From assembly GCF_900109575.1 (NCBI RefSeq), contig NZ_FOAF01000014.1, positions 70,291-112,001 on the forward strand: a DNA stretch of 41,711 bases, in the 5' to 3' direction. Each line of letters begins with the position of its first letter. Position 1 is the first letter of the stretch. Source of the DNA: Olivibacter domesticus. GTDB taxonomy: Bacteria; Bacteroidota; Bacteroidia; Sphingobacteriales; Sphingobacteriaceae. A program made the translations under genes and the position numbers. Of this stretch, positions 15,531 to 23,643 are shown in pieces. The notes beneath the pieces are model-generated. The model ran no database searches. It was not told the origin of the DNA and was given only the letters and a program-made list of their open reading frames with translations.

Positions 15531-17870
15531 TTATTTATTCTTTTTCCTTAACCATTTTCTCCCTCCCTGATCTTCATAATCATAGCCGTAGCCATAGCCA
15601 TATGCAAAATACCCTGGGTCACGGAAATTTACGTCATTAACTACTAAATACATCTCAGATAGTTTGTTTTTATCCCGCAGTTCGTTAATAAAATCAAATT
15701 GCTCCTTCTTTGTATAGTTGTGACGTACCACATATACCGTCATTTCAACATATTGTTTAATGATTAATGCATCAGAAACTAGTCCAACGGGGGGTGAATC
15801 AACGATTATGTAATCGTAATTTTCTCTTAATTCTTTAAATATCCCCTCGACGCGTTCATCAAGCAATAATTCTGAAGGATTATCCGAATAAGTTCCCGCA
15901 GCAAGTAAATAACAATTATCATCGCAAGGTACAATAGCATCTTTTAGACTTACGCGATTTTGGACAACGTCGGTAAAACCAATTATGTTTTCCGACAGTC
16001 CTAACGAGGAAGCCAGTTTGGGTTTGCGTAAATCGAGCTCCACAAAGACAACCTTTTTACCTGTTAAAGACAGTGCTTTGCCTAAATTAACAGTCATAAA
16101 TGTCTTTCCTTCCCCTTTAATTGTCGAAGTAACCATTACAACATTTGAGGGACGCGATTGTAATGCATAATATAAGTTAGCTCTTAAACTTCTAAAACCC
16201 TCGGAAACAATAGAGTTTGGTTGGTTATTACCTATCACAAGCTGGTTATCTTGCGAGTTATGACTGATTTTACCTATAACCTCAATGTCTGTATATTTGC
16301 CGATATCCGATTCCGAGTTCACCTTTGTGCGAAGTAATTCTTTAGCATTAAGGAAGCTAAATGGAATAATTAACCCCAAAATTCCCCCCATCATGTAAAT
16401 AATTATGGGCAATGGCTTTACCGGAGAATTACTGCTTTTCGCAAAATCTACAATCCTCGCAGATTGAACATTTGCATTTCTAGCAATATTTGCTTCTTCC
16501 CGTTTTTGTAAAAGGTAAACATAAAGTTGTTGTTTTAACGCTTGTTGTCTACTAAATTCAACAAACTGTCTTTCTTTACCTGGCACTTGGCCAATCTGAT
16601 TGTTAAATCGTTTATTCAGATTACCTATGCCTTCACTACTTACTTGAAGCTCTCTTTTATAGGTTCCTATATTTTGAAGAAGATTACTTCGTTCTGCATC
16701 GATTTGATTTTTCAAATTAATAAGCACAGGATTTGAATCAGTATAGGATAATTTCTTTTTTTCGTACTCTAATAGAAGAGCATTATATTGTTGCAAAGAT
16801 GATTGAAAAGAAGCATTTTGAATATTCATTGAGCTAGGTATCCGGTTGTTAGCAGGATCCTTAACAAAAGTTTCTAAATTTTTGATACTTTTCAATTGTA
16901 TCTCTTGATCTTTTAACCTATTATAATATTCACTTGCATTCCCTACAAGCATTTTAGACTGCTCGGTCAAATCTGTAATTTGATTGCTGCTTCTAAATTT
17001 TTCAAGACCTAGTTCTACTCCTTGCAGCTCTCCTGCAACGGACTCTAGACGCTGATCAATAAATACAAGGGCACTATCGGCCATTCGTATTTTTTGATCC
17101 TGATTATTAAGAATATAACGGTCCATCAATGTTTGCAGTATTAACTCTCCCCTTCTCGCATTTGGATAATAAAACTGGAGGTTTACTGTTGTTGCTGTTT
17201 TATCTGTTAGTTCAGCACTACAATTATTTAAAAGTCTATTGGCAGCTTCATTTTCTGAAATAACAGTAACATAATATTTGTTTCCAACAGGAATCTTATC
17301 ACCAAGAGGTTGAATCAAAAGATCAAATTGACTTGTGTTGATCTTTTCCTTAACCAATTTCTTTGTGTCGAGATCCTCAACGTCATTTTTTACCCGAATT
17401 TGATTTCCATCCAAAAACTCCAATTCAAATTGCCTTTCTTTAATAGAATCGGTTTTAGCATTTGCGATATTAATATCAAAAGGAAGATCTCCATAAATTT
17501 CCTCAACTCTCAGTCCATTTTGAGTAGCTACAACAATATTTAACTTTAGTTGCTGCACCACTTCTTTTGCTAGTCTCCTAGACGTCAAAACCTTAATCTC
17601 GTTCATCACATTCTCACTCGGATTGAGTAGAAAAGACAAACCATTATCGTTCGCAAATGAGGTCACTGCCTTGTTTTCCGACATTCCCTTCTCATCTTTT
17701 AACATAATTGTGCTCTTAATCTCATACTGCGGGGTAGTTCGTTTTAAATAAACGAATGCCAATGCAATAAAGACAAGGAAACAAACGATAAATACATACC
17801 AGTGTTTCAACATATTAGCCATAAAAGCTTTAAGGCTTTTATCTTTTTCTTTTTCAGCTAAAGATCTCAT
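15531..17870 (-). CDS. Wzc-type polysaccharide co-polymerase with BY-kinase domain
   Basis: A 779-residue inner-membrane protein controlling chain length and export. A first membrane helix (about 22-43) leads into a periplasmic Wzz domain and long coiled-coil region (about 250-450). A second membrane helix lies near 488-508, followed by the cytoplasmic tyrosine kinase: Walker A GEGKT 586-590, Walker A' VVFVELDLR near 607-615 and Walker B IIVDSPP with D691. The tail has six tyrosines between 754 and 765 (YFAYGYGYGYDY), the usual autophosphorylation cluster. The kinase and co-polymerase are fused in one chain (PCP-2a). It lies 33 bp after the Wza-like gene. No partner phosphatase is seen in the window. 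Confidence 0.95.
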   Translation of the reverse strand: MRSLAEKEKDKSLKAFMANMLKHWYVFIVCFLVFIALAFVYLKRTTPQYEIKSTIMLKDEKGMSENKAVTSFANDNGLSFLLNPSENVMNEIKVLTSRRLAKEVVQQLKLNIVVATQNGLRVEEIYGDLPFDINIANAKTDSIKERQFELEFLDGNQIRVKNDVEDLDTKKLVKEKINTSQFDLLIQPLGDKIPVGNKYYVTVISENEAANRLLNNCSAELTDKTATTVNLQFYYPNARRGELILQTLMDRYILNNQDQKIRMADSALVFIDQRLESVAGELQGVELGLEKFRSSNQITDLTEQSKMLVGNASEYYNRLKDQEIQLKSIKNLETFVKDPANNRIPSSMNIQNASFQSSLQQYNALLLEYEKKKLSYTDSNPVLINLKNQIDAERSNLLQNIGTYKRELQVSSEGIGNLNKRFNNQIGQVPGKERQFVEFSRQQALKQQLYVYLLQKREEANIARNANVQSARIVDFAKSSNSPVKPLPIIIYMMGGILGLIIPFSFLNAKELLRTKVNSESDIGKYTDIEVIGKISHNSQDNQLVIGNNQPNSIVSEGFRSLRANLYYALQSRPSNVVMVTSTIKGEGKTFMTVNLGKALSLTGKKVVFVELDLRKPKLASSLGLSENIIGFTDVVQNRVSLKDAIVPCDDNCYLLAAGTYSDNPSELLLDERVEGIFKELRENYDYIIVDSPPVGLVSDALIIKQYVEMTVYVVRHNYTKKEQFDFINELRDKNKLSEMYLVVNDVNFRDPGYFAYGYGYGYDYEDQGGRKWLRKKNK

Positions 17871-17903
17871 ATAAAATCACTTATAGTTAAAATAGTATTA
17901 ACC

Positions 17904-18713
17904 TTATCTAAACACTAAAATACCTACCGAAACGAGCGACGCAAGCAAACCAAGATACCTTACTATTGAAGTATCAGCATTTTGAATTTTAGCGCTCGAA
18001 GGTTCAACGTAAACAAGATCGTTTTGTCTAAGGTAGAAGTACGGTGAGTTAAACAATTCCTTTGATGTTAAATCCATTTTCACTGCAATTGACTTTCCTG
18101 TATCGTCTTTACGGATTAACATCACATTATTTCTTTTTCCGTATACCGTTAGATCTCCCGAAAAGCTAATTGCGTCTAATATTGAAACCTGTTGGTTAGG
18201 CACTACATAAGTACCAGGTCTTGAAACATCTCCAAGTACCGATACCCTGAAATTAGAAAAGCGCACATTCACTGTTGCTTCTTTAAAATATTTCATCGTT
18301 ACTTCTCTGATTTTTTCCTTCGCTTCAGACAAGGTAGAACCCGCTACTGTTATCGTACCTAGAACCGGAAGTTCAACTGTACCATCCTGTCCTACCAAAT
18401 AACCTGTTACTAGTTGAGTGTTGATATTATTACTTCCCCCTATTCCTATTCCTCTGCTAGGAATTGCACTATTACCATCATTAATTGCAGCAGAAGCCTC
18501 TACATCAACGGTGTTCACTCTAATATTTAAGATATCATCTGGCCTAATAGCTACTTCTTCAAAAGGTACACTTTGGAATTCTGTTCCTGTTTTTACTTGT
18601 GGCATATCTTGAAAATACTTTAATCTCTTAGAGCTGCCACACGAAGTTAGGACAGCAATGCCAAACATTAATAATAAAAGGCTACAAGCCTTATTGCATG
18701 TTATTTTCATCAT
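17904..18713 (-). CDS. Wza-like polysaccharide export lipoprotein
   Basis: A 269-residue outer-membrane lipoprotein, the export channel subunit. The signal ends in the lipobox LTSC (Cys25). A polysaccharide export domain follows (IRPDDILNIRVNTVDV, about 57-155), then an SLBB-like domain (VSVLGDVSRPGTYVVP, about 157-235). A C-terminal hydrophobic segment (YLGLLASLVSVGILVF) matches the short membrane helix seen in many Bacteroidota homologues. Its position directly before the Wzc-like gene is the standard export pairing. Confidence 0.93.
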   Translation of the reverse strand: MMKITCNKACSLLLLMFGIAVLTSCGSSKRLKYFQDMPQVKTGTEFQSVPFEEVAIRPDDILNIRVNTVDVEASAAINDGNSAIPSRGIGIGGSNNINTQLVTGYLVGQDGTVELPVLGTITVAGSTLSEAKEKIREVTMKYFKEATVNVRFSNFRVSVLGDVSRPGTYVVPNQQVSILDAISFSGDLTVYGKRNNVMLIRKDDTGKSIAVKMDLTSKELFNSPYFYLRQNDLVYVEPSSAKIQNADTSIVRYLGLLASLVSVGILVFR

Positions 18714-18758
18714 AGTAGTAAATTATTATAAAAATTATTTTTAACGCAGCTCCATAGC

Positions 18759-19904
18759 TCAACATAATTCTAAAGCTTCCACACTTTTCCCAAATAAACC
18801 TGCGTAAAGCTCATCGATTCTTTCTGTCGCAAGAAAGTTAGATGCAATTTTCTTATTCATTTCCAGGTCAACATCCTTTACTATAGTCGCAATCTGATTA
18901 ATAGTGTCTAAACCATACACATCGAGGCCTAACGATTTTAGATAAGAAAACACCAGATTATTGGGATTCATAAAAACCAATTTCCCTAATAAGAACGCCA
19001 TCCAAATATTCCCCATACCTATCGGTCGTAGCGAGTTGCTTACGAAAACATCGTATCGATTAAAAAAATCTAAGTACTGGCCAAAATTCAAAAATTTATC
19101 TGCATAAGTAATATGTTTAGCTCCATATGTACTGAGAACTTCCTGTTTAAGTAGCAGTATATATTTTTGATCTCCATAACTAACTGGCATCATAACTTCT
19201 CCAAAGTTTATTTTTGCAATCGCATGGAGAGCGTCTAAATGATTGTTAGCTGATGCGCCAGAATTGCCTATAATAAAGCGTAGATTTTTTGATGCAGCAT
19301 TAATATAAAACTGTTCAGTATTGAATTTATCGATTAACATTTTCACATCATGCTCAAATGTATAGGCAAACTCTTTGTGTTTAGCATTAAGCCCTTTAAT
19401 ATGCTTAACAGCATAATTATATTCGGGTTCAATCCATGTCAATACATTATCTATTTTATTATATATTTTTTTCACATCAATATTCATCAGATAATTTTCT
19501 GCTCTTCTATAATATAAGGCTAAGGTTATACGCGTATTCCTTATCTTCCGCACAATTCTCTTTGTATACGGTTCATATAATTTGAAGTCTACAAGCTCTG
19601 ACTCATAGAGTTCTTTTCCCCAAATCATCCAATTTAATTCTTGAAAAGTATGTTGATGTACCCATCTATACATTTCAAATGAAAAAGAGTGAATAAATAC
19701 TTTTTTATACCTACTTACATCTCCTAATAGTTCTGTGTCGCATAGTCTTCCGAATACGAGATCAGTACGCCGGATGAACTTCAAAGGCCCACATTCTTTG
19801 ATTACAAAAACGTTATTGTCAAGCAAGCCTAGTGATTCCAATTTTTCGGCAAAAGGGTCAAAAAATTTTTCATCATGGAGTAAATGTAAATTCATATCAT
19901 TCAT
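18759..19904 (-). CDS. GT56-family transferase (WecF-like, Fuc4NAc transferase family)
   Basis: 381 residues matching the pattern of WecF, the enterobacterial common antigen TDP-Fuc4NAc transferase. The match includes LHLLHDEKFFDPF at the start, VFIHSF near 69-74, NWMIWGKELY at 91-100 (WecF has a similar W-x-x-WG-x-x-LY), RFIIGNSGASANNHLDAL at 209-226, and a donor-side region YDVFVSNSLRPIGMGN. It acts at the cytosolic face on lipid-linked sugar. The gene lies next to a sugar aminotransferase and a GNAT gene, which fits supply of a 4-acetamido-4,6-dideoxyhexose. The exact donor is inferred. Confidence 0.8.
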   Translation of the reverse strand: MNDMNLHLLHDEKFFDPFAEKLESLGLLDNNVFVIKECGPLKFIRRTDLVFGRLCDTELLGDVSRYKKVFIHSFSFEMYRWVHQHTFQELNWMIWGKELYESELVDFKLYEPYTKRIVRKIRNTRITLALYYRRAENYLMNIDVKKIYNKIDNVLTWIEPEYNYAVKHIKGLNAKHKEFAYTFEHDVKMLIDKFNTEQFYINAASKNLRFIIGNSGASANNHLDALHAIAKINFGEVMMPVSYGDQKYILLLKQEVLSTYGAKHITYADKFLNFGQYLDFFNRYDVFVSNSLRPIGMGNIWMAFLLGKLVFMNPNNLVFSYLKSLGLDVYGLDTINQIATIVKDVDLEMNKKIASNFLATERIDELYAGLFGKSVEALELC

Positions 19905-20002
19905 GCTGTATGGAGATCGGTGAAGTCTCCAATGGGTAAATACTATGTTTGTTTTAGTTCTCTGCGTTAATTATGCTCTTTTCATTTTCTATCCTTTAAT
20001 AT

Positions 20003-21082
20003 TTAATTGTTCTGAACTCTTAATAATATTCTACATACAAAATCTACTTCTTCAAAAGACAAACCATGATACAAGGGTAAACACATAACTCTTTTAGCTA
20101 TATCATTTGTAATAGGTGTTTCATACGTATCAAGATATGGAAGTGTTGCTAACGAAGGGTAGAAATACCTTCTCGGATAAATTCTGTTTAAATTTAGTTC
20201 ATTCAAACTTTTTAATAAACCTTCTTCAGAATCAAAAATTATTGGGTAATAAGCAAAGTTAAAAGAAGAGTCGGAATTGATCTTTATTTTACTTATGGCA
20301 AGCGAGCTCAATTTTTCATCGTAGTAAGTATATAGTTCCTTTCTGTATTGATTAATCTCATCTATATAAGGCAAATTTGCTAAACCCATTGCCGCATGGA
20401 ATTCTGAATTTTTACCGTTAATACCTAATTCGCTGATTTCATCGACATTACTGAAACCAAAATTACGTATATAAGCGATTTTCCGAAGTAATTCAGCTGA
20501 TGAAGAAAATATAGCTCCTCCTTCTATCGTATGGAATACTTTTGTTGCATGAAGGCTTAGCGTACTGATGTCACCATAGTTAAAAACCGACTGTCCTTTA
20601 TATAAGGTACCAAAACAATGAGCTGCATCATAGATAACTTTTAAATGGTGCTTTTCAGCAATAGCTTGTATTTTATCGATATCGCACGGATTTCCATAGA
20701 CATGTGTAGCTAAAATTCCGGTTGTTTTAGAAGTGATTGCCTGTTCAATTTTATCAGGGTCAATATTTAGTGTAGTAGGGTCTACATCTACGAATACTGG
20801 TCTACATCCTTCCCAAACAAGAGTACTTGTTGTCGCCACAAATGAAAATGGTGTTGTAATTACCTCTCCCTCTAATCCAAGTGCCTTTATCGCCATTTGA
20901 AGTGCGATAGTCCCATTGTTTACGAACACCATATGCTTAACATTCAGGTATTCTTTCAGCCTAAGCTCTAAATGGTTAACCAAAGGGCCATTATTTGTAA
21001 GCCATTGTCTGCTCCATATATCTTTAACATAGGAGATATATTCATCCAATGGAGGCATAAAGGGTTTTGTAACTTGAATCAT
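20003..21082 (-). CDS. DegT/DnrJ/EryC1/StrS-family sugar nucleotide aminotransferase
   Basis: A 359-residue PLP enzyme that aminates a keto-deoxysugar nucleotide. Visible motifs are NNGTIALQMAIKALG (55-69), TTPFSFVATTSTLVWEG (76-92), the cofactor-contacting D152 in YDAAHCFG and the PLP lysine K181 in SLHATKVFHTIEGG. Length is normal for VioA/QdtB/WecE-type enzymes making TDP-4-amino- or 3-amino-dideoxysugars. Lying immediately before the GT56 gene, it most likely makes TDP-4-amino-4,6-dideoxyhexose. The RmlA and RmlB enzymes that would supply its substrate are not in the window. Regiochemistry is not proven. Confidence 0.9.
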   Translation of the reverse strand: MIQVTKPFMPPLDEYISYVKDIWSRQWLTNNGPLVNHLELRLKEYLNVKHMVFVNNGTIALQMAIKALGLEGEVITTPFSFVATTSTLVWEGCRPVFVDVDPTTLNIDPDKIEQAITSKTTGILATHVYGNPCDIDKIQAIAEKHHLKVIYDAAHCFGTLYKGQSVFNYGDISTLSLHATKVFHTIEGGAIFSSSAELLRKIAYIRNFGFSNVDEISELGINGKNSEFHAAMGLANLPYIDEINQYRKELYTYYDEKLSSLAISKIKINSDSSFNFAYYPIIFDSEEGLLKSLNELNLNRIYPRRYFYPSLATLPYLDTYETPITNDIAKRVMCLPLYHGLSFEEVDFVCRILLRVQNN

Positions 21083-21380
21083 ATGTCAGTATCGCTGATT
21101 TTGATTTTAGAGATATTCCTTGTTATTTATTAAATAAGATAAAGCTTCGCCACTCCACTTACAGTAGTTTTTTTCAAAAGAGAAAACTATAGCTTATCAT
21201 TTTAAACAAGTTTTCACTAATGTTGATGCAAAGATTATCAAATCAGGAGTAAAAAACACGCTCAGAAACTATTCTGATAATAAATAGAGCAGAAAAACGA
21301 AATAATGTAAATTGTTATACAGTTTAACACGGAACGACACAAAAAACCCTGTAATTGATGTGAAAAAGCATTTAAAAGAC
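21083..21380. other. 298-bp spacer inside the EPS gene order
   Basis: An AT-rich gap between the GNAT and aminotransferase genes, with no ORF or strong hairpin. A near-match to the -7 element on the minus strand (CAAAGATTA near 21232, with one extra base) is too weak to call. The gap makes a separate promoter for the downstream EPS genes possible. Confidence 0.4.
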
Positions 21381-22136
21381 TTACACCAACTCCATGGTGT
21401 GGATAGCTGTGCTCATAAGTAGGGCCTTATCAACCAGATCAAAATCATAAGCAATATCACTTGTGAAACCAAGTGATTCTATATTATTTTGCCGAACAAA
21501 TGGCGCTAAAAGTGCCAGATGTTCTAATATCTTCGGATTTTTTATAATTAATGTTTTTTCGGCTAATAGCGTTCCTATAAATTGATTTTCATAGCTTATC
21601 TGAACAAAACCAAATGTATCCTGCGAAAAGCTCAATTGTGTCCCCATATTTCCAGCGTTAACAAGTAGAGGCTTTATGGTTGGTAAGAGATCGTACCAAT
21701 AAGTGCAATCTATTATTTCCATACCAATACTTAAATACCAGCTTAAGGCTTTGCTATTCTTCTCAAATACATGTAACTGAAACAAAGTACATTGTTCTTT
21801 ATTTGCTTCTTGTATTTCGTGAAGCGCGTGATATAAAAGCTTAGTACCTATTTTGCTTCCTCTAAGTCTATTATCAACTACAATATGTTTCAAAAAAATA
21901 ATATTATCTATTATCTGGAAACAAGCGAAGCCATGCAGCTCACCTGATATTGAGTCGTAAGAGTAATAAGTTGCGTACGAGGGATGATCTAAAATAGAGG
22001 AAAAAAATTTCTTATACCCAATGTCCTGATGAACAAAAAATCGAGAGATGGAGGGATCATAAGCTGTTTTTAAGGATTCGCATATTACATCAACTAATCT
22101 TCTGTCTTTTCTCCTTAAACGTTGAACCATGTACAT
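21381..22136 (-). CDS. GNAT-family N-acetyltransferase
   Basis: A 251-residue protein. The N-terminal 155 residues form a GNAT domain: FACFQIIDNIIFLKHIVVDNRLRG then SKIGTKLLYHALHE, the acetyl-CoA pyrophosphate loop (R/Q-x-x-G-x-G/A type), and LHVFEKNSKALSWYLSIGMEI for the final strands. The C-terminal 95 residues (about 157-251) have no recognisable domain. As the first gene before the aminotransferase and GT56 genes, it may acetylate the amino sugar nucleotide, the WecD role. Primary sequence alone does not show WecD specificity, and a 298-bp gap separates it from the next gene. Confidence 0.78.
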   Translation of the reverse strand: MYMVQRLRRKDRRLVDVICESLKTAYDPSISRFFVHQDIGYKKFFSSILDHPSYATYYSYDSISGELHGFACFQIIDNIIFLKHIVVDNRLRGSKIGTKLLYHALHEIQEANKEQCTLFQLHVFEKNSKALSWYLSIGMEIIDCTYWYDLLPTIKPLLVNAGNMGTQLSFSQDTFGFVQISYENQFIGTLLAEKTLIIKNPKILEHLALLAPFVRQNNIESLGFTSDIAYDFDLVDKALLMSTAIHTMELV

Positions 22137-22571
22137 AACGACGTATTATTTTAATATGGTTTAATCCATGCAGTTTGAGTGCAAGTATAAGTTACACTAA
22201 GCTAAAAAAGAATACGCACAATAATTTTGTAGACAAAATGTATATTAACGAGAATAGCATTGTGTGAAATAATGCTGTAAATGAACCATATATAAGTCAA
22301 AAACACCTCCCTTCACATATCTTTGTGCTATAGCGAGCACAAAGCCCCTAAACTTCTCATTTAGCCATAAAATGTTCAACAAAACAACAGAAACGACCTA
22401 AAAAGATCAATTAACCATCTAAATTTGACTAATTTTATATCTAATCCTGGATAAGATATATTATTTATTGGGACAAAATTAGAGTCTGCCTTTTCCCGAA
22501 CATACATAAGTTTAATAATAAGAATATCCGAGGAAAAAGAATCAGCATGTGTGCCTTAACGCCCTACTATT
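22137..22571. promoter_or_regulatory. Divergent regulatory region between the EPS operon and the UpxY-like gene
   Basis: 435 bp without a gene. On the minus strand TAATTTTG (22474-22481) matches the -7 element and would give a 330-nt leader for the GNAT/EPS transcript. On the plus strand TATCTTTG (22318-22325) matches too and would give a 240-nt leader for the UpxY-like gene. Neither has a good -33. Two inverted repeats lie inside: AGCATT/AATGCT (22256-22276) and CTTTGTGCT/AGCACAAAG (22321-22344). This is the natural place for antitermination control. Confidence 0.5.
22321..22344. repeat. Perfect 9-bp inverted repeat in the divergent regulatory region
   Basis: CTTTGTGCT (22321-22329), 6-nt centre ATAGCG, AGCACAAAG (22336-22344). 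The left arm overlaps the plus-strand -7 candidate at 22318-22325. It could be an operator over that promoter or, in the leftward transcript, a stem-loop in the leader. No T run follows, so it is not a simple terminator. Confidence 0.6.
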
Positions 22572-23084
22572 ATGGATAATACGAAAAAAAAATGGATTGC
22601 TATATATACTCGTCCGAAATGGGAAAAAAAGGTCAATTACCTAATTCAACAACAGGGTATTGAAGCATTTTGTCCATTAATAAAAACAAAGAAACGTTGG
22701 GCTGATCGAAATAAAATAGTTGAGATCCCCTTATTTAATTCTTATGTATTTGCGCAAGTAGATCACACCGAACAATCTAAGATATCTCGAATATCTGGGG
22801 TAGTAAGTATAGTATCTCATTGTGACAAACCGGCAAATATTACAGCTCAAGAGATACAAAGAATAAAGGATTTGTTAGACATAGGCTATGAAGACTTAGA
22901 ATCAATTTCACTTGAACAAGTAACCGTAGGCGATAAGATAAAGGTAGTGGAAGGCATTCTATCAGATTGGCAAGGAGAAATTATTACTGTAAAAGGGAAA
23001 TCAGTTGTAATGCTTCTCAAGCAATTCAATTGTGCCTTAATTGCCAAAGTAAATATTTCACAAGAGAGCCTTTCGCTAGTATAA
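22572..23084 (+). CDS. UpxY-like NusG-family transcription antiterminator
   Basis: 170 residues with an N-terminal NGN domain (about 7-105: KWIAIYTRPKWEKKVNYLI, then FCPLIKTKKRWADRNKIVEIPLF and SYVFAQVD) and a C-terminal KOW domain (about 119-146: VGDKIKVVEGILSDWQGEII). This is the UpxY/RfaH-type specialised NusG found with polysaccharide loci of Bacteroidota, where it rides with RNA polymerase to prevent early termination of the long operon. Here it is divergent from the EPS operon and heads a rightward unit with an HTH gene. The leftward operon's leader is its most likely target, by inference. Confidence 0.92.
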   Translation: MDNTKKKWIAIYTRPKWEKKVNYLIQQQGIEAFCPLIKTKKRWADRNKIVEIPLFNSYVFAQVDHTEQSKISRISGVVSIVSHCDKPANITAQEIQRIKDLLDIGYEDLESISLEQVTVGDKIKVVEGILSDWQGEIITVKGKSVVMLLKQFNCALIAKVNISQESLSLV

Positions 23085-23151
23085 ACATAAAAAATTTTAG
23101 AAACAAAACAAAGTAATTATATTAAAACCAACCTAAAAAACATATTACCTA

Positions 23152-23532
23152 ATGCAAATAGCTATGGATAAACATTATGGCCACATTATTGAACGTATCA
23201 TTAGGCGTAATGGTTACAGTATAAGCGAACTAGCTCGCTTAACAAATGTTAATAGAAGATCCATTTATAATTGGTTCAACCAAAAGAGCTTAAAGCCCGA
23301 AATCATTTTCCGCATAGGTTGCGCCTTAAAACATGACTTTTCAGAGGAATTTCCGGAATTATTTACAGAAGATGAATTCCAAAAGGTGATTGTTCCACCA
23401 AAAAATCACAGTGAAGACACTGAAGACAACCCAGAGGGCAGCAGCAGCTATTGGAAGGATAAGTACATCAAAATACTTGAAGAGTACAATCGTCTTTTGG
23501 TCAACCAAGTGAAGCACGATCCGAAAAAATAA
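23152..23532 (+). CDS. Small helix-turn-helix regulator, MDKHYG type (copy 2)
   Basis: 126 residues, paralogous to 1648-2043. It has the same HTH (RRNGYSISELARLT plus VNRRSIYNWFNQ, about 19-47), the same IGCALKHDFS and EEFPELF stretch, a variable acidic linker and the same YWKDKYIKILEEYN tail. The homologous part starts at MDKHYG, so the internal ATG at 23164 is an alternative start. It follows the UpxY-like gene by 67 bp and a terminator-like pair of hairpins follows it. It probably controls EPS genes together with the UpxY-like protein; this rests on position only. Confidence 0.83.
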   Translation: MQIAMDKHYGHIIERIIRRNGYSISELARLTNVNRRSIYNWFNQKSLKPEIIFRIGCALKHDFSEEFPELFTEDEFQKVIVPPKNHSEDTEDNPEGSSSYWKDKYIKILEEYNRLLVNQVKHDPKK

Positions 23533-23559
23533 CACTTTTATTCAAAAGTTAAGAGTAAA

Positions 23560-23600
23560 TTGTTAATTTTTTAACAACAAAATCGCTATTTTGCGATTTT
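23560..23600 (+). terminator. Tandem hairpins after the HTH gene
   Basis: Two adjacent inverted repeats: TTGTTAA/TTAACAA (23560-23577, loop TTTT) and AAAATCGC/GCGATTTT (23579-23600, 6-nt loop). The second ends in a short T run. They lie 28 bp after the HTH stop and 44 bp before the phosphohexomutase ATG. They probably act as a terminator or attenuator separating the regulators from the metabolic gene. Confidence 0.55.
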
Positions 23601-23643
23601 ATATCAGGTTTACTTATATATTTCGAATAAACAAGATTTTCAT

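Noticed and set aside
23579-23600. TATTTTGC near the hairpin as a promoter -7 element of the phosphohexomutase gene
   Set aside because: It is one base short of TAnnTTTG, and the sequence is better explained as the loop and arm of a hairpin.
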